A stretch of 64,000 nt of DNA from Candidatus Eiseniibacteriota bacterium (GTDB lineage Bacteria; Eisenbacteria; RBG-16-71-46; CAIMUX01). Of the stretch, positions 9,332 to 18,025 are shown piece by piece. Under the pieces are notes generated by a model. That model was not told the DNA's origin, made no database searches, and was given only the letters and a program-made list of their open reading frames with translations. The translations under genes were made by a program, and so were the position numbers. Location: positions 496,001 to 560,000 of the forward strand of contig JADJQY010000008.1 in assembly GCA_016712505.1 (NCBI GenBank). Direction: 5' to 3'. Each line of letters opens with the position of its first letter. Position 1 is the stretch's first letter.

Positions 9332-10095
9332 TGTCGGTGCTTCGGCCCCGCGCGCTCTGGTTCGCCCTGATGCTCGTGCTCGCCCTGGGCGTCGGCCTGG
9401 TGGGAGTTGCCCAGGCGCAGCCCACGCCGGGTCTCCGCATCTCGCTCGATGGCGGGGGAGAGCCCAAGCAGGTCGCGACCAGCCTGCAGATCCTGCTCAT
9501 CATCACGGTGCTGTCGCTGGTCCCGGCGATCCTGCTCATGTTCACCTCGTTTGCCCGGATCGTGGTGGTGCTCTCGTTCCTCCGCCAGGCGATGAGCACG
9601 CCGCAGCTTCCGCCCAACCAGGTGCTGATCTCGTTGGCCCTCTTCCTCACCCTGTTCACCATGGGGCCGACCCTCAACACCATGAACACGACGGCTCTGC
9701 AGCCGTATCTCGAGGGGAAGGCGACCGCGGTCGATGCGCTCAAGTCCGGCTCCGCGCCGTTGCGCGATTTCATGCTGCGTCAGACGCGGGAGAAGGACCT
9801 CGCCCTCTTCGTGCAGCTTTCCAAAGCTCCGCGGCCGGAGAGTGCGAGTGATCTGCCCCTGACCGTGATCACCCCGGCCTTCATGATCTCGGAGCTCAAG
9901 ACCGCGTTCCAGATCGGCTTCATGCTCTACCTCCCGTTCTTGATCATCGATCTGGTGGTCGCCTCCGTCCTGATGTCGATGGGGATGATGATGCTGCCCC
10001 CGGCGATGATCTCGCTGCCGTTCAAGATCCTGCTCTTCGTGCTGGTCGACGGCTGGAACCTGGTCACCCGCTCGCTCGTGGCGAGCTTTCACTAG
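9331..10095 (+). CDS. fliP: Flagellar export gate protein FliP
   Basis: FliP is the main pore subunit of the FliPQR export gate. The 254-residue protein has a cleavable signal peptide (positive MSVLRPR, hydrophobic stretch, AQAQ at about residue 30), then four membrane segments. Family hallmarks are visible: FTSFARIVVVLSFLRQAM, then LPPNQVLISLALFLT, TVITPAFMISELKTAFQIGF and MGMMMLPPAMISLPFKILLF. The ATG overlaps the fliO stop by one base. fliQ follows 9 nt downstream. Confidence 0.97.
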   Translation: MSVLRPRALWFALMLVLALGVGLVGVAQAQPTPGLRISLDGGGEPKQVATSLQILLIITVLSLVPAILLMFTSFARIVVVLSFLRQAMSTPQLPPNQVLISLALFLTLFTMGPTLNTMNTTALQPYLEGKATAVDALKSGSAPLRDFMLRQTREKDLALFVQLSKAPRPESASDLPLTVITPAFMISELKTAFQIGFMLYLPFLIIDLVVASVLMSMGMMMLPPAMISLPFKILLFVLVDGWNLVTRSLVASFH

Positions 10096-10104
10096 GAGAG
10101 ACCG

Positions 10105-10371
10105 ATGAACACGACCGAAGCGGTGACGCTCTTCCAACAGGCGCTCTGGACCGCCCTGCTCCTGGCCGCGCCGATGCTCGGCTTCGGTCTGGTCGCCGGG
10201 CTGATCGTCTCGGTCTTCCAGGCCGCCACGCAGATCCAGGAGATGAGCCTCTCGTTCATTCCCAAGGTGCTCGCGGTCGTCCTCTCGCTCGTGCTGTTCC
10301 TCCCCTGGATGCTGAACCGGATGGTCCTCTACACCACCGACCTCTTCAGCCGGATCGCCGCAGTTCGATAG
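10105..10371 (+). CDS. fliQ: Flagellar export gate protein FliQ
   Basis: FliQ is the small two-helix subunit of the FliPQR gate. At 88 residues it has normal length, with membrane segments at about residues 15-38 and 50-75. Recognisable family text is APMLGFGLVAGLIVSVFQAA and TQIQEMSLSFIPK. It sits between fliP and fliR. The 104-nt gap to fliR is unusually long for this block and holds no gene I can support. Confidence 0.96.
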   Translation: MNTTEAVTLFQQALWTALLLAAPMLGFGLVAGLIVSVFQAATQIQEMSLSFIPKVLAVVLSLVLFLPWMLNRMVLYTTDLFSRIAAVR

Positions 10372-10475
10372 GTGGAGCACGCGCGGCCTTGGACGCTGCG
10401 CATTGCGCGGGGCGGCATGCAGTTCGCACTGGTGCCGGGACCGAAACCGGCCGATGAGGAGGGAGGGAGGCCAGG

Positions 10476-11237
10476 ATGCCGGGCTACGACCAGATCACAT
10501 CGTTTCTGCTCGTGCTCGTTCGTTGCCTGACCTTCTACGCCCTCGGGCCGCTGTTCGGCAGCCGCCGGATCCCAACCCAGGTAAAGCTTGTCCTCTCGGT
10601 GGTTACCGCTCTGGCCCTGTTCCCGCTGGTTCCGCCGGAGAACTGGCTGCTGGAGCGGAGCCTGATCGGCCTGGCGCTGGTCATGGTGCGCGAGGTTCTC
10701 ATGGGGGCGCTCCTCTCCCTGGTCACCGGAGCGATCTTCCATGGCATCCGGATGGCCGGCGACCTGGTCGGCATCCAGATGGGGCTCTCGATGGCGACCA
10801 TCGTAGATCCGCAGTCGGGCGAGACCTCGATGGTCGGGATGATGCAGGAGATGATCGCGATCCTGCTCTTCATCCTGCTCGACGGCCATCACCTCCTCAT
10901 CCGGGCCTTGGCCTTCAGTTTGGAAGAGGTGCCCCCCGGCGGGCTGCTCGCCCTGCCGACCCTGATGGCGGTGGTCACCGGGACGGCCCTGACCGTCTTC
11001 ATGGTGATGTTCGAGGTCGGCGCGCCGATCCTCGCCGCCCTGTTTCTGACCGACACCGCCTTGGGATTTGTCGCCCGGGCCGTGCCCCAGATCAACGTGT
11101 TCGTGGTCGGGATCCAGGTCAAGGTGGCGGTCGGAATCTTCTTTCTCCTTGCCACCGCGCCACTTATGGCGCGGCTCCTCAGCCTCTACACCCACCGGAT
11201 GGAGGGCCAGATCCTGGCCCTTTTGCGTGGCATGTAG
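10476..11237 (+). CDS. fliR: Flagellar export gate protein FliR
   Basis: FliR closes the FliPQR helical gate assembly and contacts FlhB. The 253-residue protein has about six membrane segments. Diagnostic stretches include RCLTFYALGPLFGSRRIPTQ near the N-terminus, REVLMGALLSLVTGAIFHGI, and the conserved middle with GDLVGIQMGLSMATIVDPQS. The ATG at 10476 follows a strong GAGGGAGG site. A hairpin-capable gap separates it from flhB, although both are clearly in the same block. Confidence 0.96.
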   Translation: MPGYDQITSFLLVLVRCLTFYALGPLFGSRRIPTQVKLVLSVVTALALFPLVPPENWLLERSLIGLALVMVREVLMGALLSLVTGAIFHGIRMAGDLVGIQMGLSMATIVDPQSGETSMVGMMQEMIAILLFILLDGHHLLIRALAFSLEEVPPGGLLALPTLMAVVTGTALTVFMVMFEVGAPILAALFLTDTALGFVARAVPQINVFVVGIQVKVAVGIFFLLATAPLMARLLSLYTHRMEGQILALLRGM

Positions 11238-11269
11238 CTTGCGAAAGGCGTTATCGCCTCGCGGTTTGC

Positions 11270-11297
11270 CCGGTCCGTAGGAGGGCTAAGGGACCGG
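11270..11297 (+). other. Hairpin in the fliR-flhB gap
   Basis: CCGGTCC (11270-11276) and GGACCGG (11291-11297) are perfect 7-bp complements around a 14-nt loop. A second small hairpin (AGGCG-TTAT-CGCCT) lies just upstream near 11255. No T-run follows, so neither is a standard intrinsic terminator; mRNA processing or protection, or chance in GC-rich DNA, are possible. Confidence 0.35.
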
Positions 11298-11319
11298 TGC
11301 GGGGCAGGGGAGAGGGGCT

Positions 11320-12426
11320 GTGGCTGACGAACAGGATGTCGCCGGAGAGCGAAGCGAGCAAGCGACCCCACGCCGGCGCGAACAGGCGCGGAGTGAGGGA
11401 CGCGTCGCGCGTTCCGTCGAACTGACCAGCGCCCTGGTGCTGCTCAGCTCGATGGTCGCGTTGCTCGGCTTCGGCCCGCGGCTCCTGATCCAGCTCGAAG
11501 CGGTGCTGCGCGACGGCCTCATGGCCTCCGCGCGTCCGATCGAATCGATCTCGGAGGTCCACCTGCTCTTCCAGCGACTCGCCACTCAGACGGCGCTCGT
11601 CTTGATGCCGTTGGTCTTGACCCTCTCGGCGGTCGGTGTCGCGACCAATCTGGCGCAGGTCGGGTTCCTCTTCACCACCAAGACGATCACCCCGCGCTGG
11701 TCGCTGCTCGACCCGATCGCGGGGATCAAGCGCATCTTTTCCACTCGCGGCCTGGTCGAATTGGTCAAGGCGGTGGTCAAGGTCGCGATCGTCGGTTCGA
11801 TCGCCTGGATCACCGTGATCCGCGACATGGAGTCGTTCCTTCCGCTGGCCGGCAGTGGGGGGCAATCGCTGCTCCTCCAGATCGGCGCCTCCACCGTTCG
11901 CCTCGGTTTCCGGGTGGGGTTGGCCTTCTTCATCCTGGCCGCCCTCGACTACGGCTATCAGCGCTGGGAGTACGAGCGCTCGCTGCGTATGACCCGCAAG
12001 GAGATCGAGGAAGAGCAGAAGGAGACCGAGGGAGATCCGCGGACCAAGGCGCGGGTGCGGGCTCTGCAACGCCAGGCGGCCCGCCGCCGCATGATGACCG
12101 ATATCCGCACCGCCGACGTCGTGATCACCAACCCGGTGCACGTCGCCATCGCGCTCAAGTACGACCGGACGAAGATGAACGCTCCGGTGGTGGTGGCCCG
12201 CGGTCTGCGCAAGCTGGCGGAGAAGATCAAGGAAGAGGCGCGGCGGCACAACATCCCGATCGTCGAGGATCCGCCGCTCGCCCGACTGCTCTACAAGACC
12301 GCCCCCTTGGGCAAGCCGATCCCCTCCGACGTCTACCGTGCGGTGGCGCAGGTCCTGGCCTACGTCTGGCGGCTCAAGCGCGGCGTCCGCTCGGCCTATC
12401 GCTCCGGCTTCGAGGGGAGGGGATAA
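11320..12426 (+). CDS. flhB: Flagellar export switch protein FlhB, NPVH variant
   Basis: FlhB controls export specificity; its cytoplasmic domain normally self-cleaves between N and P of an NPTH motif. The 368-residue protein begins with the typical ERSEQATPRRREQARSEGRV, has four membrane segments, then the cytoplasmic domain with RMMTDIRTADVVITNPVHVA. The motif here reads N271-P272-V273-H274, so Thr is replaced by Val while N, P and H are kept. Downstream, YDRTKMNAPVVVARG and IVEDPPLARLLYKT are normal. GTG at 11320 is the start, after a purine-rich GGGGAGAGGGG site. It ends 3 nt before flhA. Confidence 0.96.
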   Translation: MADEQDVAGERSEQATPRRREQARSEGRVARSVELTSALVLLSSMVALLGFGPRLLIQLEAVLRDGLMASARPIESISEVHLLFQRLATQTALVLMPLVLTLSAVGVATNLAQVGFLFTTKTITPRWSLLDPIAGIKRIFSTRGLVELVKAVVKVAIVGSIAWITVIRDMESFLPLAGSGGQSLLLQIGASTVRLGFRVGLAFFILAALDYGYQRWEYERSLRMTRKEIEEEQKETEGDPRTKARVRALQRQAARRRMMTDIRTADVVITNPVHVAIALKYDRTKMNAPVVVARGLRKLAEKIKEEARRHNIPIVEDPPLARLLYKTAPLGKPIPSDVYRAVAQVLAYVWRLKRGVRSAYRSGFEGRG

Positions 12427-12429
12427 CCG

Positions 12430-14487
12430 ATGGCCAAGCGTCAGTACGGCGACGGTATCCTCGCCGCCGGCATCCTGGTCGTGCTCGCGGTGATGATCGT
12501 CCCGATCCCGACCTTCTTGCTCGACCTCCTGCTCGTGCTCGACATCGGGCTCGCGCTGGTCATTCTGCTCATGACCGTCTACACGACGCAGCCGCTGCGC
12601 TTCAACGTGTTCCCGACCCTGCTCCTGCTCTCGACCCTGTATCGCCTGTCGCTGAACGTCGCCTCCACCCGGACCATTCTGCTGAACGCCTATGGCGGAA
12701 AGGTGATCGAGGCGTTCGGCAACTTCGTGGTCGGAGGAAACTACGCGGTCGGCATCGTCGCCTTCATCATCCTGGCCGTGATTCAGTTCGTGGTCATCAC
12801 CAAGGGTGCATCCCGTATCGCCGAGGTGGCGGCCCGCTTCACCTTGGATGCCATGCCCGGACGGCAGATGGCGATCGACGCCGACTTGAACGCCGGCCTG
12901 ATCGACGAGCACGAGGCGCGCACCCGACGCCAGGAGATCACCCGGACCTCCGACTTCTACGGCGCGATGGACGGAGCGGCGAAGTTCGTCCGCGGCGACG
13001 CGGTGGCCGCCATCATCATCACCATCGTGAACATCGTGGGTGGATTCGTCATCGGGATGATCCAGCACCACATGTCGGCCGGTGAGGCGCTTCGCACCTA
13101 CACGCTCCTGACCATCGGCGATGGCCTGGTCGCCCAGATTCCCGCCCTGGTGGTCGCAACCGGCTCCGGTATCCTGATCACCCGTTCCGAGGGGCAGAAG
13201 AATCTGGCCAACGAGATCTCGACCCAGCTCTTCCGCGAACCGAAGGCCGCCTTCATGGCCGCCGCCATCCTCGCCTTCCTCGGACTGATCCCCGGACTCC
13301 CGTTCTTCCCCTTCCTCCTTCTCGCGGCCCTCGCCGCCACTGCCGGCTGGGCCTCGAGCCGCAGTACCAAGCGCGAGGAGGCGGCCGAGGTGGAGGCGCA
13401 GAAGACCAAGAAGGAGACCGGGCCTGAGAAGGTCGAGCAGCTCCTGGCGGTCGATCCGCTGGAGCTCGAGATCGGTTTCGGCCTCATTCCCCTGGTCGAC
13501 GAAACGCGCGAGGGGGGCGATCTGCTGAAGCGCGTGACGCTGGTCCGCCGGCAGTGCGCGACCGACCTCGGCCTGCTCGTGCCGCCGGTGCGGGTGCGGG
13601 ACAACATCCGTCTGGCCCAGGACCTCTACCGCTTCCGGCTGAAGGGGGTCGAGATCGCCAAGGGACAGATCCAGGTCGGCCACCTGCTCGCGATGTCTCC
13701 CGGCGCGAACGCCATCCCGATCGAGGGGATCGAGACCCAGGAGCCGGTCTTCGGGCTGAAGGCGCTCTGGATCCTGCCCGAGGTGCGCGGCGAGGCGGAG
13801 ATGGCGGGCTACACCGTGGTTGAACCGACAGCGGTGATGGCGACCCACCTCTCGGAGACGATCAAGGCGCACGCGGGCGAGATCCTGGGGCGTCAGGAGG
13901 TCCAGACGATCATCGATCAGGTGAAGACCAAGCACCCGGCGGTGGTCGACGAACTGATCCCCGGCGTCATGACGGTCGGTGGCGTACAGAAGGTCCTGCA
14001 GCGGCTGCTCAACGAGCGGGTCTCGATCCGCGACATGGTTTCGATCCTGGAGGCGCTGGCCGATCACGCGCCGATGACCAAGGACCTGGACACCCTGGTC
14101 GAGCGGGTGCGCGAGGCGCTGGGGCGCGGCATCACCGAGCAGTACCGCGACGAGCGGGGTGGTCTGGCCGTCATTTCGATCGATCCCGAACTCGAGCAGG
14201 AGCTGATCCAGCACATCACCGCCGCCGAGGGAGCGCCGCGCCTGACCCTTCCGTTGGCCCGTTCGCGCATGGTGCTCGATTCAGTCTCTCAGGCGGTCAC
14301 CGCGGCGGTGCGCGGCGCGAGCCAACCGGTCCTGCTCTGCTCGCCCTATCTCCGCCCCTATCTGCGGAGTTTCGTCGAACGGGCGCTGCCGCAGATCGCC
14401 GTCCTCTCCTACGCCGAGGTGGTCTCGGCGGGAACGGTCAAGACCGTCGCAACGGTGAAGCTGGATCATGCACATCAAGCGATTTGA
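12430..14487 (+). CDS. flhA: Flagellar export gate protein FlhA
   Basis: FlhA is the large export-gate protein that couples proton flow to export and docks chaperone-substrate complexes. The 685-residue sequence has eight membrane segments in the first ~310 residues, the FHIPEP signature near residue 140 (RFTLDAMPGRQMAIDADLNA), and a C-terminal cytoplasmic domain of ~340 residues with FGLIPLVDE and the ring-forming region with GVMTVGGVQKVLQRLLNERV. Length matches the family (~690). The ATG follows GAGGGGAGGGG by a few bases, and the 3' end overlaps flhF by 20 nt. Confidence 0.97.
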   Translation: MAKRQYGDGILAAGILVVLAVMIVPIPTFLLDLLLVLDIGLALVILLMTVYTTQPLRFNVFPTLLLLSTLYRLSLNVASTRTILLNAYGGKVIEAFGNFVVGGNYAVGIVAFIILAVIQFVVITKGASRIAEVAARFTLDAMPGRQMAIDADLNAGLIDEHEARTRRQEITRTSDFYGAMDGAAKFVRGDAVAAIIITIVNIVGGFVIGMIQHHMSAGEALRTYTLLTIGDGLVAQIPALVVATGSGILITRSEGQKNLANEISTQLFREPKAAFMAAAILAFLGLIPGLPFFPFLLLAALAATAGWASSRSTKREEAAEVEAQKTKKETGPEKVEQLLAVDPLELEIGFGLIPLVDETREGGDLLKRVTLVRRQCATDLGLLVPPVRVRDNIRLAQDLYRFRLKGVEIAKGQIQVGHLLAMSPGANAIPIEGIETQEPVFGLKALWILPEVRGEAEMAGYTVVEPTAVMATHLSETIKAHAGEILGRQEVQTIIDQVKTKHPAVVDELIPGVMTVGGVQKVLQRLLNERVSIRDMVSILEALADHAPMTKDLDTLVERVREALGRGITEQYRDERGGLAVISIDPELEQELIQHITAAEGAPRLTLPLARSRMVLDSVSQAVTAAVRGASQPVLLCSPYLRPYLRSFVERALPQIAVLSYAEVVSAGTVKTVATVKLDHAHQAI

Positions 14488-15697
14488 AGCCGACACGCTG
14501 CGTGACGCGCTCGACCAGATCCGCGAGGAACTGGGCCCGGACGCGCTCATCCTCGAGAGCCGGAAGGCCGAGGACGGTTCCGCGCGAGTGGTCGTCCGTG
14601 CGGCTCTGCCTCGCACCGAGATCGAGGGGGCGGAACGTTCGGCCGCCGCGATCTCCGCGCTCGAAGGGCGCGGTTCGAAGCGGGTCGGTGGTCTCACCCT
14701 TCGCGAAGGCCTCTCCGGCCGCGGTGCCATCTCCCCGGCCCTGGGCGCGCAGTTCGGCTCGGCGCGCGAGAATGCTCCGGCGGCCGGCCGTCCGCGCCAG
14801 TCCCAGTCCGCGCCCCAGGTCATCCCGGTGGGTGAAGAGGCGATCGAGGGCCGGATGCGGCTGGAGTATCTCTCGCGGCTGATTCGCTCGGACCACTTCT
14901 CGGCCATCCCGCTCCCGCTGCGCGATCTCTATCTCAATCTGGTCGATGCCGATCTCGACTCGAACCTGGTCTTCCAGATCCTTCAGCGCATGGGGAGCGC
15001 GCCGCTTCCCGGGCAGTTCCAGACCGCGTCCCCCGACGCACTCCTGAGCTACCTGCGTGGGCTGATTCCGATCGGCGGGATGCTGCAGCCGGATACGCGC
15101 CGTCGGGTGATCGCCCTGGTCGGCCCGACCGGTGTGGGGAAGACCACCACCGCGGCCAAGATCGCCGGCACCGCCGCGTTCAAACTCGGACTGCGGGTGG
15201 CGATCGTCTCGACCGACACCTATCGCATCTTCGGCGCCGAGCACCTGGCCAGCTACGCGGCGCTGATGGGTCTCCCCTTCGAGACCGCCGGATCGGCGGC
15301 CGAGATGCGCGGCGTGCTGCTCGGGCCGCTCTCCCGCGCCAACCTCGTTCTGATCGACACCACCGGTCGGTCGCCCCGAGATCCAGAGGGAATCGCCGAG
15401 GTGCACGACCTGCTGGCTGCCTGGCCGGAACTCGATGTGACGCTGGTGCTGGCGGCCAACGCGCGGGTACGTGACCTCTCCTACGCACTCGAGAGCTTTT
15501 CCCTGCTGCCGATCCGTCACCTCGTCTTCACCAAGCTGGACGAAACGACGGCGCGCGGCGGGATCGTCTCGGTGGCGCTGAAGGCCCGGCGCCCTGTGGC
15601 CTACCTCGGAACCGGGCAGGAGGTCCCCGACGATCTGGTTCCGGCCAGCGCCGAGGCGATGACCCAGGACCTGTTGAGCGAGGACCAGGCGGCATGA
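14468..15697 (+). CDS. flhF: Flagellar placement GTPase FlhF
   Basis: FlhF is an SRP-family GTPase that fixes flagellar position, often at a pole. The B domain begins with MHIKRFEADTLRDALDQIRE and contains LGPDALILESRK. A low-complexity linker spans about residues 55-120, and the NG domain follows with P-loop GPTGVGKTTT (residues 219-228). Further motifs are VSTDTYRIFGAEHLASYA, LIDTTGRSPRD and VFTKLDET. Length (409) is typical. It overlaps flhA by 20 nt and flhG by 4 nt (ATGA). The flhF-flhG pair implies controlled number and placement of flagella. Confidence 0.96.
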   Translation: MHIKRFEADTLRDALDQIREELGPDALILESRKAEDGSARVVVRAALPRTEIEGAERSAAAISALEGRGSKRVGGLTLREGLSGRGAISPALGAQFGSARENAPAAGRPRQSQSAPQVIPVGEEAIEGRMRLEYLSRLIRSDHFSAIPLPLRDLYLNLVDADLDSNLVFQILQRMGSAPLPGQFQTASPDALLSYLRGLIPIGGMLQPDTRRRVIALVGPTGVGKTTTAAKIAGTAAFKLGLRVAIVSTDTYRIFGAEHLASYAALMGLPFETAGSAAEMRGVLLGPLSRANLVLIDTTGRSPRDPEGIAEVHDLLAAWPELDVTLVLAANARVRDLSYALESFSLLPIRHLVFTKLDETTARGGIVSVALKARRPVAYLGTGQEVPDDLVPASAEAMTQDLLSEDQAA

Positions 15698-16584
15698 GCG
15701 ACCAAGCGGAAAAGCTGCGCCGCCTGCGTCTGATCGAGGGCACCGCACCGAGTGACTCGCTCCCGCCGTTCGGACCGCGTCCCAGCGCGCGCTCGATCGC
15801 CGTGGTCTCGGGGAAGGGTGGGGTGGGGAAGAGCGCACTGGTGGCCAATCTCGCACTCGCCCTGGCCCGTCGGGGAAAGAAGGTGCTCCTGGTCGACGGG
15901 GACCTCTCGCTGGCCAACGTCGACCTCCTCTTCGGCCTGGTGCCGAAGTTCAATCTCGGAGATGTGGTATTCGGGCAGCGGACGATCGAGGAGATCCTCC
16001 TCACCACACCGGACGGAGTGCGTCTCCTTCCGGCGGCGAGTGGAGTGGAGGAGCTGGCCGATCTCGACGAGTTCCGGCGCGAGCGGCTGGTCCGGGAACT
16101 CTCCCGGCTCGAGGCCGATCTCGATCTGCTCCTGATCGACACCGGCTCCGGCATCGGCTCCCAGACCTTGCATTGGGCGCGGGCGGCGGATCGGACCTTG
16201 GTGGTCACCACGCCCGAACCGACCGCCTTCGCCGACGCCTACGCCATGATCAAGGTGCTCGCCGGTCGCAAGCTCCGTGAGCTGCCGGCGCTCCTGGTCA
16301 ACATGGTGAACTCGGCCCGCGACGGGCGCGAGACGGCGCGCCGCATTCGGGTGGTATCCGAGCGCTTTCTCGGGTTCCGCCCCGAACTGCTCGGTTGGGT
16401 TCCGTTCGACGACGCGTTTCCGCGCGCCGTCCGCCAGCAGGAGCCGCTGCTGCGCATGTTCCCGCATAGCCCTTCGGCGCTGGCGATCTCGAAGATCGCC
16501 GAGCACCTGGTGTTCGAGCCGGTTCCGCGCGATCCGATCGCGGTCGAGCCGGAAGGGTACTTCCTGAAAGTCGCGAACGGCTGA
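15694..16584 (+). CDS. flhG: Flagellar number regulator FlhG (MinD-like ATPase)
   Basis: FlhG (FleN/YlxH) is a MinD-type ATPase that limits flagellar number and stimulates FlhF GTPase activity. The first residues MSDQAEKLRRL fit the DQAxxLR activator helix that binds FlhF. The deviant Walker A is SGKGGVGKS (residues 39-47), followed by VLLVDGDLSLANVDLLFGL and LLIDTGSGIG. The family's membrane-binding C-terminal helix is not obvious to me in the tail (FEPVPRDPIAVEPEGYFLKV), so membrane attachment is unproven. It overlaps flhF by 4 nt and precedes a small membrane gene by 7 nt. Confidence 0.95.
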   Translation: MSDQAEKLRRLRLIEGTAPSDSLPPFGPRPSARSIAVVSGKGGVGKSALVANLALALARRGKKVLLVDGDLSLANVDLLFGLVPKFNLGDVVFGQRTIEEILLTTPDGVRLLPAASGVEELADLDEFRRERLVRELSRLEADLDLLLIDTGSGIGSQTLHWARAADRTLVVTTPEPTAFADAYAMIKVLAGRKLRELPALLVNMVNSARDGRETARRIRVVSERFLGFRPELLGWVPFDDAFPRAVRQQEPLLRMFPHSPSALAISKIAEHLVFEPVPRDPIAVEPEGYFLKVANG

Positions 16585-16591
16585 GGCGGGG

Positions 16592-16864
16592 ATGTCGGCA
16601 ATCGTCGTGCATTGGGCATCGGTATCGGCACTGGCCGCGGCGCTGTTCGCCGGGCTGGTGATGACGATCGGCGGTCAGGGCTTCATCACGATTGCGTGGC
16701 GGAGTGCGGTGACCGGTTTGGTGGTGTTCCGATTCGCCTCGATCGGCGGGCAGTGGATGGGTCGAGCCGTCCTGCTCCAACTGGCCGAGGCGGAAGCAAA
16801 GCGTGAGGAAGCGGAGCGCTCGGCGGCGGAAGCCGCGGACGCGGAGAAGGCGCAGGCGGCGTAA
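16592..16864 (+). CDS. Small membrane protein between flhG and fliA, unknown
   Basis: I do not recognise this 90-residue protein. It has a hydrophobic segment at about residues 8-30 (WASVSALAAALFAGLVMTIG), a second moderately hydrophobic segment at about 38-52, and a charged Ala/Glu-rich C-terminal helix likely to be cytoplasmic. It starts 7 nt after flhG behind GAGGCGGGG and ends before the fliA start region, so it is almost surely co-transcribed with flagellar genes. Codon use is like its neighbours. A role in membrane anchoring of FlhG/FlhF or in motor assembly would fit, but this is only guilt by association. Confidence 0.75.
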   Translation: MSAIVVHWASVSALAAALFAGLVMTIGGQGFITIAWRSAVTGLVVFRFASIGGQWMGRAVLLQLAEAEAKREEAERSAAEAADAEKAQAA

Positions 16865-16937
16865 GAGGGGGCGAACGGTGGCTCTGAGCAATCTGAGTGT
16901 GGCGAAGCAGAAGAATCAACCGGTACGGAGGAACGTG

Positions 16938-17708
16938 ATGCTTCGATCGAACGCGGCCAAGGCCGAAGTTCAGGTGACGGCTCCGGTGCGCCCGGACTTC
17001 ACCGATCGGAACGCGGCTCTGAAGCGCTACTACCCGCTGGTCAAGTATGTGGTGGACAAGATCGCGAGCGGATTGCCCAAATCGATCGAGCGCGACGATC
17101 TGATCAACACCGCGCTCATCGGGCTGTTCGATGCGATCGAGAAGTACGACGAGTCGCGCGGCACCAAGTTCGAGACTTACGCCATCTGGCGCATCAAGGG
17201 AGCGGTGCTCGACGAGTTGCGCGCCATGGACTGGGTCTCGCGTTCCACCCGCCGCAAGGCGCGTCAGATCGAGGAGATCAGTCGCCGGTTGGATCAGAAG
17301 TTCGGTCGCGCCGCAACCGACGAGGAGATGGCGGAGGAGATGAAGCTCTCCCTCCACGAGTTCCTTCGCCTGCTCGAAGAGGTGCGTTGCACCGCGCTCC
17401 TCTCCCTCGACCAGGCGCTGCAGGTCGACGACGACCACGAGCTGGTCGGTCTGGCGGACCTGATCGAAGACAAGTCGGCCACCGACACCCTGGAGGAGAT
17501 CGAGGACGTCGAGTCGCGCCGGGTACTGCTCGACCTGATCAACAACCTCTCGGAGCAGGAGCGGCTGGTGGTCGCCCTCTACTACTACGAGGAGATGACC
17601 CTGAAGGAGATCGGCCAGGCGCTCCAGATCTCCGAGTCGCGCGTCTCCCAGATCCACACCAAGGCGGTGATCCGACTGAAGAGCCGGCTCTCCCGCGCGC
17701 TTGGTTGA
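16938..17708 (+). CDS. fliA: Flagellar sigma factor FliA (sigma-28)
   Basis: FliA is the sigma factor for late flagellar and chemotaxis genes, normally held by FlgM until the hook is finished. Sigma region 2 is clear (YYPLVKYVVDKIASGLPK, then RGTKFETYAIWRIKGAVLDE and MDWVSRSTRRKAR), as are region 3 (LDQKFGRAATDEEMAEEM) and region 4 with its helix-turn-helix (MTLKEIGQALQISESRVSQI). The ATG at 16938 sits 6 nt after GGAGG and gives 256 residues, the family norm. A GTG at 16878 with its own purine-rich site would add 20 residues and cannot be excluded. No flgM is visible here. Confidence 0.95.
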   Translation: MLRSNAAKAEVQVTAPVRPDFTDRNAALKRYYPLVKYVVDKIASGLPKSIERDDLINTALIGLFDAIEKYDESRGTKFETYAIWRIKGAVLDELRAMDWVSRSTRRKARQIEEISRRLDQKFGRAATDEEMAEEMKLSLHEFLRLLEEVRCTALLSLDQALQVDDDHELVGLADLIEDKSATDTLEEIEDVESRRVLLDLINNLSEQERLVVALYYYEEMTLKEIGQALQISESRVSQIHTKAVIRLKSRLSRALG

Positions 17709-17739
17709 TCCTCGGGCGGCAAACCCCAGGAGGACGCCG

Positions 17740-17988
17740 ATGGCCATTCGCGCAATCCCCACATTGCTGTTCCCGGTTCCGGTGACCGAACCGGTCGATC
17801 GGGTGCATGAGAAGCGCGAGCCGGCCGGACAGAGGCGCCAGACGGAGCAGGAGACCGAACGGCAAGAGAGCGAGTCGGCGCCGCAGGACGCAGCGCCGGA
17901 ACCTGACGAACATCAGGTCGACTTGCTCTCCCGGATGGTGGAAGTCGAGCCGGAGGATTCCGGCCGCAACGTCGATCGCGAAGCTTGA
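17740..17988 (+). CDS. Small hydrophilic protein after fliA, unknown
   Basis: This 82-residue product is unrecognised. It starts at the ATG at 17740 after CAGGAGG and is very hydrophilic: residues 20-82 are mostly Glu, Gln, Arg, Asp and Pro, and only the first 18 residues (IRAIPTLLFPVPV) are hydrophobic. That pattern suggests a disordered or coiled protein. It lies 31 nt after fliA and 37 nt before the next gene, so it probably shares the flagellar transcript. An FlgM-like anti-sigma role was considered because FlgM is small and disordered, but I see no conserved FlgM motif. Confidence 0.6.
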   Translation: MAIRAIPTLLFPVPVTEPVDRVHEKREPAGQRRQTEQETERQESESAPQDAAPEPDEHQVDLLSRMVEVEPEDSGRNVDREA

Positions 17989-18025
17989 GCCACGCGCGCC
18001 GACCCGGCGCCGGGCGGAGGACAGG

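Noticed and set aside
10372..10475. The 104-nt gap between fliQ and fliR as a possible small gene or promoter
   Set aside because: No start with a ribosome site opens a frame of useful length, and no convincing -10/-35 pair is present.
11251..14214. A 987-codon open frame on the minus strand opposite flhB and flhA
   Set aside because: Its translation is Arg/Asp/His/Gln-rich without any domain and it mirrors two well-conserved genes. High GC at third positions keeps antisense frames open.
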